64,000 bases of DNA from Cylicocyclus nassatus (lineage: Eukaryota > Nematoda > Chromadorea > Rhabditida > Strongylidae), in assembly GCA_958299035.1 (NCBI GenBank), contig CATQJL010000001.1, positions 80,869,594 to 80,933,593 of the forward strand, in the 5' to 3' direction. Positions 45,540-57,624 of the stretch are shown one piece after another (positions within the stretch are counted from its first letter, which is position 1; each line of letters begins with the position of its first letter). The notes below the pieces were generated by a model that saw only the letters and a list, made by a program, of their open reading frames with translations, searched no databases and was not told the DNA's origin. Position numbers and translations under genes: made by a program.

Positions 45540-46666
45540 CTGAACGTATTCGGGCCAATCCCTTAAGTTATCCAGAAGGATCTCAGCGTACTCTACCGAG
45601 TTTTCTTTCATGGCTCTGTCTGGATGAGCTAATCTACCTATCTTCTCCAAGGCAAAGCAGAATTCTGCGACATCTGGTATGGTCTGATCCTGAGAGACCT
45701 TAGCTCAGCCATGGCCCTCATCCTACTAGCTACCGAATCCCCTGCTAGCAATTTTCCCAATTCTTCAATCACTTCATCAAACCCCTTATTTGTTATTGTC
45801 CTAATGCTAATGTCCTCATTACATTCTTTGCCTGCCCACCTAAGTGACTGTCAGCTAATATAGCTATAAGGGTGTCTGTATCTGTGATTACTTTAGCATA
45901 CTTTCTCTTGAATTTTCTTACAAATTTTCCGAAGTTTTCGTTGGACTTCTCATGAAAAACACCCGGATCCGAACTAGAGAGGGATTGAACATAATCTAGA
46001 AATCGCAAATCATCTTGCTGACCTCTTAGTTCCACGTCCCTGTCCCCTAAATGCGAACTGGGTGATCCCGACACAAAGTTGTTTAAGTTTTGTTCGAATA
46101 GCGCTCCAGTCCGCCTTGGATTGTACTGCTGGGGCTGCAAAGTATCTCTTTGATAAGCAGTCTTCTCTATGCCTACTACAGTTTGCATTGACTCACCCTG
46201 CTTAACTTTTTCCGTTACCTCCCTTCTTTTTGAGGTCTTGAATGGCTGCCGACACTGAAGCACATCATATTTAGCATATTGCATGCTTGTGCCAGAATCT
46301 CCCTGTTTCTCTCAGCCACCCTTACAAACTCTCTCCAGTCCTCCACTGATTGTATACCTAATGTTTTCATGGCTTCGGACATACCGTCCCGTTCATCCTC
46401 TATACTACGGCACTGTCTGCCACTTCATTTAGTTCCCCACTCAACTCTCTCACTTTTTCCCTCATGGACATTTCGCATTTTTCTTTGTACCTGGCTGAAA
46501 TTTTGTGCTCCATCATCTCACTTGATGTCTCTCCAGGTACCCTTTCCAAATCCTTTCTTAGCCTCTCAATCCTTCTCTCTATACTATCATAGAAACTCAC
46601 ATCTCTGTGTCCATGTGCTCTTCCGGCGCTTGAGCTTCTTTGCTCTCTTCCATCCGCTTTCTGCAA
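45540..46666 (-). pseudogene. gag: Retroelement gag, second family (left arm)
   Basis: Two minus-strand frames: 46666-46400 (an N-terminal charged, probably coiled segment with RRIERLRKDLERV) and 46284-45793 (163 codons with NFGKFVRKFKRKYAKVITDT and LIAILADSHLGGQAKNV). Further gag sequence continues out of frame to about 45540 (RMRAMAELRSLRIRPYQ, then YAEILLDNL). The core matches the gag of a gypsy-type family in nematodes, from memory. Frameshifts near 46390 and 45790. No pol follows. It points away from the WPP frame beginning near 46820. Confidence 0.6.
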
Positions 46667-46819
46667 AAACTAAGTTAGTTGTGCTTTCCTCTTCACAACA
46701 ACGACGAATTCGGCGTTCGCCCTTACGTGCAGCGAAAAGAAAACAACGATGATTTCGAAATTCGCCCTTACGTGCAGCGAAAATTACTAAATTGCAGAAA
46801 GTGGCTCGGCCCTTATGTA

Positions 46820-47260
46820 AGGGATAGTGTGGCCACTGGATAGTAATCCAGCCGATGATGTTCCGCCGAAGATGATGCTAACAGCGAAGAAATATCTTGA
46901 GGAGGGCGGAAAAATAGTCACTGCATGGCCACCGATAACGTCGAAGAATCATGAATTGTGGCGTGAACTATCGGGATTATGGAAGACCTTTGATGAGACG
47001 ATGAGCCCCGGAAGGAGGCGCGCAGTTCTTCAGTAGTTATGTGGGAACCGCCATGAATAAGTATATTTACGAATGTGTCAAAAGACGAGCAGTGGATGCT
47101 TACCTGCCCGAGTTGGACGTTTACAGACCGCGTATCAGGACATCGAGGACGATGTCTTCAGGAGGGGAGGGCGTGTCAGGCCCATGGCCACCAAAGAGAA
47201 GACCAATTTAGATCAAAGGCGATCGAAGGCGCGCTAGGACGGCAGGGAGGCGCCGCAGGC
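46820..47260 (+). pseudogene. Retroelement WPP frame (left arm)
   Basis: VWPLDSNPADD, KKYLEEGGKIVTAWPPITSK and WRELSGLWKTFDETM in a 69-codon frame (46827-47036). It continues in the next frame as AMNKYIYECVKRRAVDAYLP and an acidic-to-basic tail. It matches the decayed frame at 2975-3800. A G+C-rich stretch then AATAAAAATAAA (47343) follows. Function unknown. Two 21-bp direct repeats (CGCCCTTACGTGCAGCGAAAA) lie at 46719-46783 between this frame and the gag. Confidence 0.55.
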
Positions 47261-48056
47261 GATCTCAGTTCATTGTTGATTTGTTTGTTGTTCCGACGCC
47301 ACGGAAAGTGGCGTCCGTCTTGTTTTGTTTTTTTGTTTTCCTAATAAAAATAAACGCATTCTGTTGTCTGTTCTTTGCTCGCTAAAAGGGTAACATCCCT
47401 TACATCATGAGTTTTCAGAAAGAATGGTAATACACCGAATTGGTAGATCGTTTGGTCAATGTTCCTGGTCTGTATCTTATTTCACCAGCATTGGCTCTCC
47501 AGATTAGCACTTTCTCCCAACCAGGGCAGTTTTATGCAAAGTAGTTATGATAGTTTTTTCTGAGTCTGCCTTTGAGTTCCACCTCTGTCAAAGAATTTTG
47601 TACGATTGGAAATTTGTTTTAAGTCCATGTCACGCCTTCTGGGCCCTTTCGACCGAATGCCGACAGCTGAGGTATTGCCAAGCAGTCCGGAACGACATTT
47701 TATACTACGGGTTGGCCTGAATTAGCGTAATTGAAAATCACACCTTAGTAACTTTTCAGAAAGTGGCTCGTCTAGGATAAGTAAGCATGTTTCACTTCAT
47801 CAAAAAAATCATCGAGTAAGCTATTAGCATTTACATTACGCTAGATTTTTCACCTTTCTATTTCATGCGTTGCAGATCGTCTTCAGGTCATCCACGCCGC
47901 CCTCTCTCCCCATCTACTTCACCGGGTATAAGTCGTCTGCGCGATGGTAAAATTCCCGGTCATTTGATACCGAGAAGATACTACGCAAAGTAGGTGAAAA
48001 AGGTTTCCTATTTTGGCAAGATGTTTGAATCTCTATAAAGGTTGTTATGCAACAAA

Positions 48057-48146
48057 TTTAGGTCTGAAAACGCAGAGTTTGGGCCTTTTGAGGCACTCCC
48101 AATGGCACAGGATCTACCTGCAGGAGATTCGTATGTGATTTTGCAG
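48057..48146 (+). CDS. Conserved 30-codon segment, type 2, left arm
   Basis: Open segment reading FRSENAEFGPFEALPM and continuing to LPAGDSYVILQ. It is followed immediately by GTAATATTGCAT, the same donor-like sequence as type 1, and preceded by an acceptor-like AACAAATTTAG. It shares 19 of 30 residues with type 1. The downstream homologous block (GGGCTGCA) appears to have a one-base frameshift, so type 2 may be a pseudogene. Confidence 0.45.
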
Positions 48147-49163
48147 GTAATATTGCATGCAATTTGAAATAAAAAAAAACTTGGGATAAATTTTTTTGAC
48201 GATATGGGCTGCATGTCTAACGAGAAGAGACTGTATCGCCATATAACTCAAACAGATCGATAATTTTTTTGGAGATCTGATTTCGATGTATTTTTGGCTG
48301 TAAATGTATTCTCTTGAAAAGTCTTGTATATAATGAATTTGCAATAAGCACTATGTACGAATTTGCTTTCCTTGTTTTTCCTTTTCATTCAACAGCTGTC
48401 ATAATAGGCATAAATAAGATTTGTTTTTGAAAATAAAAGCATTTTTCCATGCCAGTAGATTGTATGTGAATTGAAAATGGAAACAAGGCAAAATCGTTAT
48501 GTCCAGCCCTCATGGCAGAGGTAATAAAAATTATCAAGTGTTAGGAACGTAACTGGCACCCAGTCTGCACCGGACAGGTGCTAATTCTGCACACAGTTAT
48601 CAAGCCTTCATTCTAAAGTGTGTCAAACCGAGATTTTCCTAAATCAATTTCAAAGTCGGTAATACTGTCGTTTAATTGAGGCAAGAATTAGTATTCCAAA
48701 CGGTTCTCTCTCGCTGTTTCCGAACATGATATTGGCTCTGCTTTAAGTCCTAAGATCCTTCTTTTTGTATTTCGAATTTTTTTTTTGATAAACGAATTTT
48801 TCAAATTTTCCATCTATGGTTTTCTTTAAGGTTGTTTTCAAGCTCATACAATGCTTGAAACTTCAAAAAAAATTTCGATATCCAACATTTCCAATATACT
48901 ATGTTGGTTCGAAAGTGCTGTCGCACTGATCAAATAGCTCTTCCTTTCATTATACTGCGGCTCGGCACTAATTTTATTAGCAAGGGTCACTCATGCTTTT
49001 TGACGCTTTAAGTAATCACTGCAATGCTTTGAATGCAAAGTTATAGAAAAAGGAGATTTTTTGATGTTAAGCGATTTGATCATAACTTATCAAAGAAGAG
49101 CTCGATTAGCATATACTTCGTTCATTTGGAAAGAAAAGGTCAGAAAGTTTATGACATTATCTA

Positions 49164-50180
49164 TTAGGTCGTTTCAAAAGTAATTTCGCTTTTTTCAAAC
49201 GGGCACCACATTTGACGGAATAAAGATTTTTAAGAGATCATTGAATCTTTCGATGCAGAATTTCATTCTCTTTTTAAAGGTTATGAAACTGTTGCAAAAC
49301 AGTCAATGAGCTTTTAGAAAATAACCAGAATCTGCGACCCATGCTTTTTGAGATGGGCAAGTTTCACGATTTTTTAAAACTTTCATGTCAATCCTCAAAA
49401 GGAGTTCAAGTAACGATACGATAGAGTAAACCTTACAGGATACAGCACTACTTTTTCCTGCTTTCCATAGCTTGTCATACATTTTTAACAGAATTTTAAC
49501 TAATGCTACCGATTTCCATACTTGGGCAGCTAAATCCTCGCAGGATATCAAAAGAAGAGCAGCTCGCGCAGTTATCGACGCAGCATTTTTTCCTTTTTCT
49601 AACAGGTGTTTTTTGTTTCCGATTCGTTCAGTTTCCGGGGAGAAATCATCATAACTCATTTTTTTAGCGAGCCCAGGCTGTACCCGAAAAATTCGAAATT
49701 TGATATTTCGAATCCGTAAACTCTCACTTGCTTGTAAAACTAATATTGAGTCATATACCGTCTTGGAATTTTCGAATTCCGAATAATTACCGTTGTTTGA
49801 TGCGATTGTGGCTGCCGTAGGCCTGCCAAAATCCGATGGTTTTCTTGAAAAGTCTTTTGAAAAGTGACGGCGAGCTAGAAGAAGAGAAAAAAGCAGTATC
49901 GCATTCTATAAGGTTTACTCTATGGAATCCTTACTTAAACTCCTTTTGAGGATTGATGTGAAAGTTTTAAAAAATCGAGAAACTTGACCATCTTAAAAAG
50001 CATGGGTCGCAGACTTTGGTTATTTTCTGAGAGATCATTTAACGTTTTGCAATAATTACATAACCCCTGGAAAGACAATGAAATTCTGCATCGAATGCCT
50101 CCAAAATCTCTTAAAAACTTTGGATCCATCAAATGTGGCGCCCGTTTGAAAAAAGCGAAATTACTTTTGAAACGACCTAA
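49164..50180. mobile_element. Mariner-type MITE (TTAGGTCG family), copy 1
   Basis: Inverted ends TTAGGTCGTTTCAAAAGTAA with about 270-bp arms. TA at 49162-49163 and 50181-50182. The right palindrome arm has the single-TA empty site at 58127-58128, proving insertion after the arms formed. A 118-codon minus-strand frame inside has no transposase motif. Confidence 0.9.
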
Positions 50181-50339
50181 TATTTTGGATTTTTTGCACA
50201 ACTTTTGATTATTTAAAGGGCTTCTCTCGTTGACCCTCAAACAGTTTTAATTGTTTATACATCTTTGCGAAAAAAGCTCTTTGGAGGGCAACCAGAATGC
50301 CATTAAAACGAGAGACAATCTAATGTACAAAAATCGACT

Positions 50340-51770
50340 GCACAATTATTCAGTATTTATTACAGTATCTATGAGGGTGCCCCAGCGCTAAACGAATTTT
50401 ATATCGATTATATGAAAACCAGTGCGTCACCTCTGCTTTGCAGAGGCTCACACTGGCTCTACTTACCTCGCGATGCCGATCATTACGAATGAAATGTAAA
50501 CAACTACTCATTCTAAAAGCTTTTTCATGTGAGATCGGCGACTTTGAGGGAAAGAAAGTATTCTCCAAAGGAATGAATGCGATTTTGAATCAGTTACTGG
50601 GATTATAATGGCTTGATAGTCGCCATAAATATGATAACAATCGTGAGTTACTTTCTGCGCAAAAATTTTCTCACATTCCCAGGTAAAACCTTGACAAATC
50701 GATCATCTACGCGATTAATTCTTTTGGCGCCAGTCTTGCTTAAATTAAATTTTTTGCTCACTTTTAGGCTCTGGAGTCCATGGTTTGCGGATTTACTTGC
50801 TGAACGAAACCATGACTTTGGAAAAAGTCAAATTGTAGGCACACTTTGGCGCGCGAAATTTGGCGTGGATCCGTTTGGCGCACAATTTTACAGGTTCCAA
50901 TTATCGGATCGGCTTGTGATTTTGCATATTTTACCTAGATGCTGATAGGCTGCTGCTACCAAAATTGTAGCTCAAGACCTTTGCTGGAACTCGCTCTACG
51001 AATTTCGTGACAGACAGAGATTCACACACACAGACAAACGTAAACAACCCTTAGCCCGTTATTATAAGTTATGATATATGAATGTGAGACTGCAATTCTT
51101 CGTACATTAAATCACAGCATTGTGGGTGGTCCTAAGCGCTGATTGAATTTTGCACCAAGTCATATGAAAACAGTGAGGAAAATATTTGAAATCACAAAAA
51201 ATCAGCACCAACTTAAAAAGAAAAACGAGTTGCGCTTCGTTTGACACTGTAGCTTTCGGTAACAGTATGGATGGTTCACGGTGCTAAAAATGAACTTTAC
51301 TTCAAATCATGTAAATATAATGAAAAATGCTTGAAATCAAAAAATTTAGATTCATCGTAGCAAATGAATGCTATTTTCTGATACTGTAAATAATCCCAAA
51401 GCAGAGGAGGGACAGAGTTTAGGTACCATGGCAGTTGGTAACCTAATTCCATGCTCGCTCCTTTATTAACAATCCTTTAAGATGGCATCACAGGCAAGCT
51501 CTGCCCCAAAACAAACTTTAGCTACAAGGATAGCACAATTGGTTATTCTAACATACGGCTGATTTTTGTAGTTGTAAATATTTTCTTTAAATTATGTATA
51601 ATTTGATGCAAAATTCAATTTTACCATTCTGAAGTAGTTGGACTGATACTAAATCTAGTGTGGAAAATGTACCTTTTCGAATATACAGCTGATTTTCTGC
51701 GTCTTAACTATTTTTGAAATATTTTCATGTAAATTAGTTCAAAATTCATTTTTAGCACTTTGGGGCACAC
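50340..51770. repeat. Degenerate tandem modules
   Basis: At least five diverged modules of the form GGTGxxCC...GCTxAAxxGAATTTT...ATATGAAAA...TTTGAAATC occur here in mixed orientation, with matching ones at 54080-55470 and in the right arm. One of them is interrupted by the Helitron-like unit. Confidence 0.6.
50419..51069 (-). mobile_element. Helitron-like element H1, left arm
   Basis: Minus strand begins AACTTATAATAACGGGCTAA, then a TTTGTCTGTGTGTG tract. It ends in a 38-nt cruciform whose inner stem is CCTCTGC-TTT-GCAGAGG. The layout (A+T start, CTGT tract, hairpin terminus) parallels Helitron copies A-C, but CTAG is not present, so assignment is tentative. Confidence 0.5.
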
Positions 51771-51797
51771 CTATCAACAGTGTCGAAGCATAGTAAA

Positions 51798-52440
51798 TAT
51801 AGAGGAAACAACAACAAACATTGTTCACATCTGTGGAGTTTCCAAATACCTCGAACCAATCAATGGTAGACAGCAGAGTTTTGATTTTGTTAACTTCAGC
51901 ACGTCTAAAATCAAATGAAGGGGAAAGGCGAATTTCTTTTTCAGGCATTGAAATGGAAAAGCCCACTATACTATGATTGGAGGTATTCAATGGCGGTGTA
52001 ATGAAATAATTTCAATAAAAGCAGAATCGGTCAGTACTACATTTAGTATGTAATCTCCTCGGGTTGGAAGATCAACCCGTTGTGTAAGAGACAAAGCATC
52101 AAACGCCGAGGGTATTTTCTCTACTATGGCGTTAGAGGAGCTGCGATCACTCCAATCAATTGGAAGGTTCAGATTACCAGCCAATGCTATTTTGGCTTGG
52201 CAGGAGGAAAGCAGATCAGAAATCAAAAAAAAAGAGGAAGATCATCCTGCTTTGCATTGTTATGAGGGGGACGCTATAAGAAAATAAATCGAAAAATTAT
52301 CAGCCCGAGTGGGGATATTTTGAAATAAAGTCGAAGTAGATGACGTCAGCAGATGGACTTTTCACAGAAAACTTTACTTTTTCGAAAAGCACTTATCATG
52401 TATAATAGCGCATACACCTTCACCCTTTCTACCCTTCCGA
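51798..52440 (-). pseudogene. LINE apurinic-type endonuclease fragment
   Basis: Minus-strand frames at 52226-51987 and 51990-51800 contain LAGNLNLPIDWSD (family: G-D-F-N-L-P), LTQRVDLPTRGDYILNVVLT and NTSNHSIVGF (family: S-D-H), then FDFRRAEVNKIKTLLSTIDW. These are the later motifs of the endonuclease and the linker to RT of CR1/jockey-type LINEs. The Asp of GDFN is Asn here and the frame is broken near 51985, so it is inactive. It is truncated at the palindrome boundary. Confidence 0.75.
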
Positions 52441-52509
52441 TCTTTTCTAAGCAGCATAGTAGTAATAGTAGTAGTAATCAAGTGTCTTTATAATTTTGTC
52501 CAGCTTTCA

Positions 52510-52760
52510 TTGAGGGCTTTTCGAATTTTTCTGTTTTTCTCCCTTCAAACATGATAAGATTGGAAGCTTTGAGGAGGTCATGGTAGGTTAGCTTGTGCAC
52601 AATACAGCAAAGTTTGAGACAGATTTATTGACAAGAACGAAAATTACGACAATGTCTAAAGTGTCTTTATAATTATGTTCAGCATTGTATAGAGTGGAAA
52701 AGCTGCATTACCCACATTGATTCGTTCGTCCGCCATTCTAAGCTTTTGTGCTTATAGTTG
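52510..52760. repeat. Direct repeat D, copy 2
   Basis: See 42601-42851. It sits in the palindrome loop, 144 bp before the duplicated MITE. Confidence 0.85.
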
Positions 52761-52904
52761 ATCACAAAAATAAGTGGAGTCGAATAATCGCTTGCACTTT
52801 AACAAATTAGAGGAAATTTGGCCTTTACAAATACTCATTTTCAAGTAACCGAATATTCTACTATTCTGTTCCCGAAATATGCCAACAAATGACTACAAAT
52901 TCTA

Positions 52905-53921
52905 TTAGGTCGTTTCAAAAGTAATTTCGCTTTTTTTAAACGGGCACCACATGTGACGAAACAAAGATTTCTAAGAGATCTTGGAAGCATTCGATGCAGA
53001 ATTTTACTCTCTTTCTAATGGTCATGGAATTGTTGCAAATTAGTCAATGAGCTTTCAGAAAATAACCAAAATCTGCGACCCATGCTTTTTGAGAAGGTCA
53101 AGTTTCACGATTTTTTAAAACTTTCATATCAATCACCAGAAGGAGCTTAAGTACCTATTCAATAGAGCAAACCTTATAGAATACAGTGCTACTTTTTTCT
53201 CCTTTCCACAGCTTGTCATACATTTTTAACAGAATTTTGACTGATACTAACGATTTCCATACTTGGGCAGCTAAATCCTCGCAGGATATCAAAAGAAGAG
53301 CAGCTCGCGCAGTTATCGACGCAGCATTTTTTCCTTTTTCTAACAGGTGTTTTTTGTTTCCGATTCGTTCAGTTTCCGGGGAGAAATCATCATAACTCAT
53401 TTTTTTAGCGAGCCCAGGCTGTACCCGAAAAATTCGAAATTTGATATTTCGAATCCGTAAACTCTCACTTGCTTGTAAAACTAATATTGAGTCATTTACC
53501 GTCTTGGAATTTTCGAATTCCGAATAATTACCGTTGTTTGATGCGATTGTGGCTGCCGTAGGCCTGCCAAAATCCGATGGTTTTCTTGAAAAGTCTTTTG
53601 AAAAGTGACGGCGAGCTAGAAGAAGAGAAAAAAGCAGTATCGCATTCTATAAGGTTTACTCTATGGAATCCTTACTTAAACTCCTTTTGAGGATTGATGT
53701 GAAAGTTTTAAAAAATCGAGAAACTTGACCATCTTAAAAAGCATGGGTCGCAGACTTTGGTTATTTTCTGAGAGATCATTTAACGTTTTGCAATATTTGC
53801 ATAACCCCTGGAAAGACAATGAAATTCTGCATCGAATGCCTCCAAAATCTCTTAAAAACTTTGGATCCATCAAATGTGGCGCCCGTTTGAAAAAAGCGAA
53901 ATTACTTTTGAAACGACCTAA
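52905..53921. mobile_element. Mariner-type MITE (TTAGGTCG family), copy 2
   Basis: Same length as copy 1 (1017 bp), TA at 52903-52904 and 53922-53923. The first 260-290 bp differ from copy 1 at roughly one base in eight, while the rest is nearly identical, so it is a chimera. Its left flank differs from copy 1 but its right flank is the same. Confidence 0.85.
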
Positions 53922-54159
53922 TATTTTGGATTTTTTGCACAACTTTTGATTATTTAAAGGGCTTCTCTCGTTGACCCTCAAACAGTTTTAATTGTTTATA
54001 CATCTTTGCGAAAAAAGCTCTTTGGAGGGCAACCAGAATGCCATTAAAACGAGAGACAATCTAATGTACAAAAATCGACTGCACAATTATTCAGTATTTA
54101 TTACAGTATCTATGAGGGTGCCCCAGCGCTAAACGAATTTTACATCGATTATATGAAAA

Positions 54160-54810
54160 CCAGTGCGTCACCTCTGCTTTGCAGAGGCTCACACTGGCTC
54201 TACTTACCTCGCGATGCCGATCATTACGAATGAAATGTAAACAACTACTCATTCTAAAAGCTTTTTCATGTGAGATCGGCGACTTTGAGGGAAAGAAAGT
54301 ATTCTCCAAAGGAATGAATGCGATTTTGAATCAGTTACTGGGATTATAATGGCTTGATAGTCGCCATAAATATGATAACAATCGTGAGTTACTTTCTGCG
54401 CAAAAATTTTCTCACATTCCCAGGTAAAACCTTGACAAATCGATCATCTACGCGATTAATTCTTTTGGCCCCAGTCTTGCTTAAATTAAATTTTTTGCTC
54501 ACTTTTAGGCTCTGGAGTCCATGGTTTGCGGATTTACTTGCTGAACGAAACCATGACTTTGGAAAAAGTCAAATTGTAGGCACACTTTGGCGCGCGAAAT
54601 TTGGCGTGGATCCGTTTGGCGCACAATTTTACAGGTTCCAATTATCGGATCGGCTTGTGATTTTGCATATTTTACCTAGATGCCGATAGGCTGCTGCTAC
54701 CAAAATTGTAGCTCAAGACCTTTGCTGGAACTCGCTCTACGAATTTCGTGACAGACAGAGATTCACACACACAGACAAACGTAAACAACCCTTAGCCCGT
54801 TATTATAAGT
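54160..54810 (-). mobile_element. Helitron-like element H1, duplicated copy
   Basis: Copy of 50419-51069 carried by the direct duplication. Confidence 0.5.
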
Positions 54811-55956
54811 TATGATATATGAATGTGAGACTGCAATTCTTCGTACATTAAATCACAGCATTGTGGGTGGTCCTAAGCGCTGATTGAATTTTGCACCAAG
54901 TCATATGAAAACAGTGAGGAAAATATTTGAAATCACAAAAAATCAGCACCAACTTAAAAAGAAAAACGAGTTGCGCTTCGTTTGACACTGTAGCTTTCGG
55001 TAACAGTATGGATGGTTCACGGTGCTAAAAATGAACTTTACTTCAAATCATGTAAATATAATGAAAAATGCTTGAAATCAAAAAATTTAGATTCATCGTA
55101 GCAAATGAATGCTATTTTCTGATACTGTAAATTACGGTATCAATGTGGGTGGTTCAGGGCTCTGAAATGTAATTTTGCATCACATTATATGAACACAGTG
55201 ACAACTGTATGCCAGACAGACACACTTTACTATGCTTCGACACTGTTGATAGGTGTGCCCCAAAGTGCTAAAAATGAATTTTGAACTAATTTACATGAAA
55301 ATATTTCAAAAATAGTTAAGACGCAGAAAATCAGCTGTATATTCGAAAAGGTACATTTTCCACACTATATTTAGTATCAGTCCAACTACTTCAGAATGGT
55401 AAAATTGAATTTTGCATCAAATTATACATAATTTAAAGAAAATATTTACAACTACAAAAATCAGCCGTATGTTAGAATAACCAATTGTGCTATCCTTGTA
55501 GCTAAAGTTTGTTTTGGGGCAGAGCTTGCCTGTGATGCCATCTTAAAGGATTGTTAATAAAGGAGCGAGCATGGAATTAGGTTACCAACTGCCATGGTAC
55601 CTAAACTCTGTCCCTCCTCTGCTTTGGGATTATTTACAGTATCAGAAAATAGCATTCATTTGCTACGATGAATCTAAATTTTTTGATTTCAAGCATTTTT
55701 TCATTATATCCACATGATTTGAAGTAAAGTTCATTTTTAGCACCGTGAACCATCCATACTGTTACCGAAAGCTACAGTGTCAAACGAAGCGCAACTCGTT
55801 TTTCTTTTTAAGTTGGTGCTGATTTTTTGTGATTTCAAATATTTTCCTCACTGTTTTCATATGACTTGGTGCAAAATTCAATCAGCGCTCAGGACCACCC
55901 ACAATGCTGTGATTTAATGTACGAAGAATTGCAGTCTCACATTCATATATCATCTA

Positions 55957-56660
55957 TGACTTAATAATAACGGGCTAAGGGTTGTTTACGTCTGTTTGTC
56001 TGTGTCTGTGTGTACGTCTGTCTGTCACGAAATTCATAGAGCGAGTTGCAGCAAATGTCTTAAGCTGAAAATTTGCTCATAGCACCTTGCCAGCATCTGG
56101 ACCCATCATGCAAAATTTCGTAGGGATCCGTTGAAATGATGCTACAAAAATTTTGCGTCAAACGGATCCACACGGCTTCAATCCGGCAAAACTGAGTTCA
56201 GATTTGGATTTTTGCAAAGTCATGATTTGCCTGACAAGCAAATCTGCGCCCCATGAATTCTAGAACAAAAAGTGCTCAAAAGTTTGCTTTTCTGCGAAAA
56301 CAGCGCCAAAAAGTGGTGATCGCGTCAATAGTCAATTTGGCAAGATTTTACCTAAAAGTTTGAAAAGATTTTTACACGAAAATGTAGCTCAAAGGTGACT
56401 ATTACCCTTATGACGACTACCAAGCCAAAAAAATTCAGTAATCCATTCAAATTCGCAGGTGTTTCTTTGCGAAAAAGTTTTCCTCCTCAAAATTACCGAT
56501 CTTACCTAGAGATGCTTCAAGAATGAACAGTTGTTTACAATTTGATTGTGATGTGTAATATCGCGTGGTAAGTTTTAAAGTCATCTTTATGCGAAGATGA
56601 GAAAGGCATACGGATAGGAGAGCCAGTGCGAACCTCCGCAAAGCGGAGGTGACGCACTGG
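55957..56660 (+). mobile_element. Helitron-like element H2
   Basis: Starts with TTAATAATAACGGGCTAAGG and a CTGTTTGTCTGTG tract. It ends in the cruciform at 56633-56660 with inner stem CCTCCGC/GCGGAGG. Related to H1 but diverged. H1 follows directly, head to tail. Confidence 0.5.
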
Positions 56661-57093
56661 TAACTTATAATAACGGGCTAAGGGTTGTTTACGTTTGTCT
56701 GTGTGTGTGAATCTCTGTCTGTCACGAAATTCGTAGAGCGAGTTCCAGCAAAGGTCTTGAGCTACAATTTTGGTAGCAGCAGCCTATCAGCATCTAGGTA
56801 AAATATGCAAAATCACAAGCCGATCCGATAATTGGAACCTGTAAAATTGTGCGCCAAACGGATCCACGCCAAATTTCGCGCGCCAAAGTGTGCCTACAAT
56901 TTGACTTTTTCCAAAGTCATGGTTTCGTTCAGCAAGTAAATCCGCAAACCATGGACTCCAGAGCCTAAAAGTGAGCAAAAAATTTGATTTAAGCAAGACT
57001 GGCGCCAAAAGAATTAATCGCGTAGATGATCGATTTGTCAAGGTTTTACCTGAGAATGTGAGAAAATTTTTGCGCAGAGAGTAACTCACGATT

Positions 57094-57624
57094 TCAATAT
57101 TTTTCTTTTGCCCTTGAGGCATCCTACATTCTTGTCCGCGACCCCCAGATCAGCAACAAGAATGAACAATTATCTATAACTGGAGATCTGATGCCGTATC
57201 TGACATATTGCAAACTGTAAGATCGTCTACCCTATTTAAGCAGTCCGTTGACATCACGACTGCTCATTCGCGACACAGCAGTCAGTTGACATCACGACTG
57301 CATACTCTCAACATCGCAGTTCGTTGAAGCACATCAGAACCAATTGATACTGCTACAAACGGTGACAACTCTGGTGAGTCGTCCTCTACTCGCAGACTCC
57401 CTGCCCACTCAAGACCATTCGAATGCTCGAGCGGGAGGAGATGTTTGGCGACCAAGATCGTAAATCAACGTGACTGAATACTTTTTAGCCTCCGACGACG
57501 GCGTTGTGCCGAAACGTTAGGTAATAAACTGTCACCGATAACAACCTGTACGGCAAAAGAAAATATTGAAATCAGTACCACAGAATGCCCAGGTTTCAAG
57601 ACAAGAGGACGTTTGACATATAAT
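57094..57624 (+). mobile_element. Penelope-like element 3' fragment
   Basis: A 531-bp insertion flanked by the 8-bp duplication TCACGATT (57086-57093, 57625-57632). The single-copy site is intact in the left arm (about 50639-50646). TCAATATTTTTCTTTTGCC at the start has an inverted partner (GGCAAAAGAAAATATTGA) near 57555, consistent with the small inverted 5' piece found in Penelope-like insertions. It contains a hammerhead-like motif followed by AATAAA, and no coding frame. Confidence 0.6.
57488..57521 (+). promoter_or_regulatory. Hammerhead-like motif, copy 3
   Basis: CCTCCGACGAC, stem GGC/GCC with loop GTTGT, GAAAC, then GTTAGG. It has the same layout as the motif at 14331, and AATAAA follows within a few bases. 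Confidence 0.5.

Larger units (their letters stand above)
43242..51797. repeat. Giant palindrome, left arm
   Basis: Matches 55226-64000 in inverted orientation with few differences over kilobases. Correspondence: 43242-49163 with 64000-58127; 50181-50640 with 58127-57633; 50646-51069 with 57093-56661; about 51070-51797 with 55957-55226. The mariner-type MITE at 49164-50180 is specific to this arm. Left of 43242 no comparison is possible because the partner lies beyond the window. Confidence 0.95.
52905..55132. repeat. Direct duplication of left-arm segment
   Basis: Corresponds to 49164-51391 in the same orientation with almost no length change. It includes the MITE, the Helitron-like H1 (54160-54810) and its flanks. 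It stops at the sequence ACTGTAAAT. Confidence 0.9.

Noticed and set aside
47878..47947. Candidate short exon (SSSGHPRRPLSPSTSPG) upstream of conserved segment type 2
   Set aside because: Acceptor- and donor-like ends exist, but the frame does not join the downstream segment without a stop.
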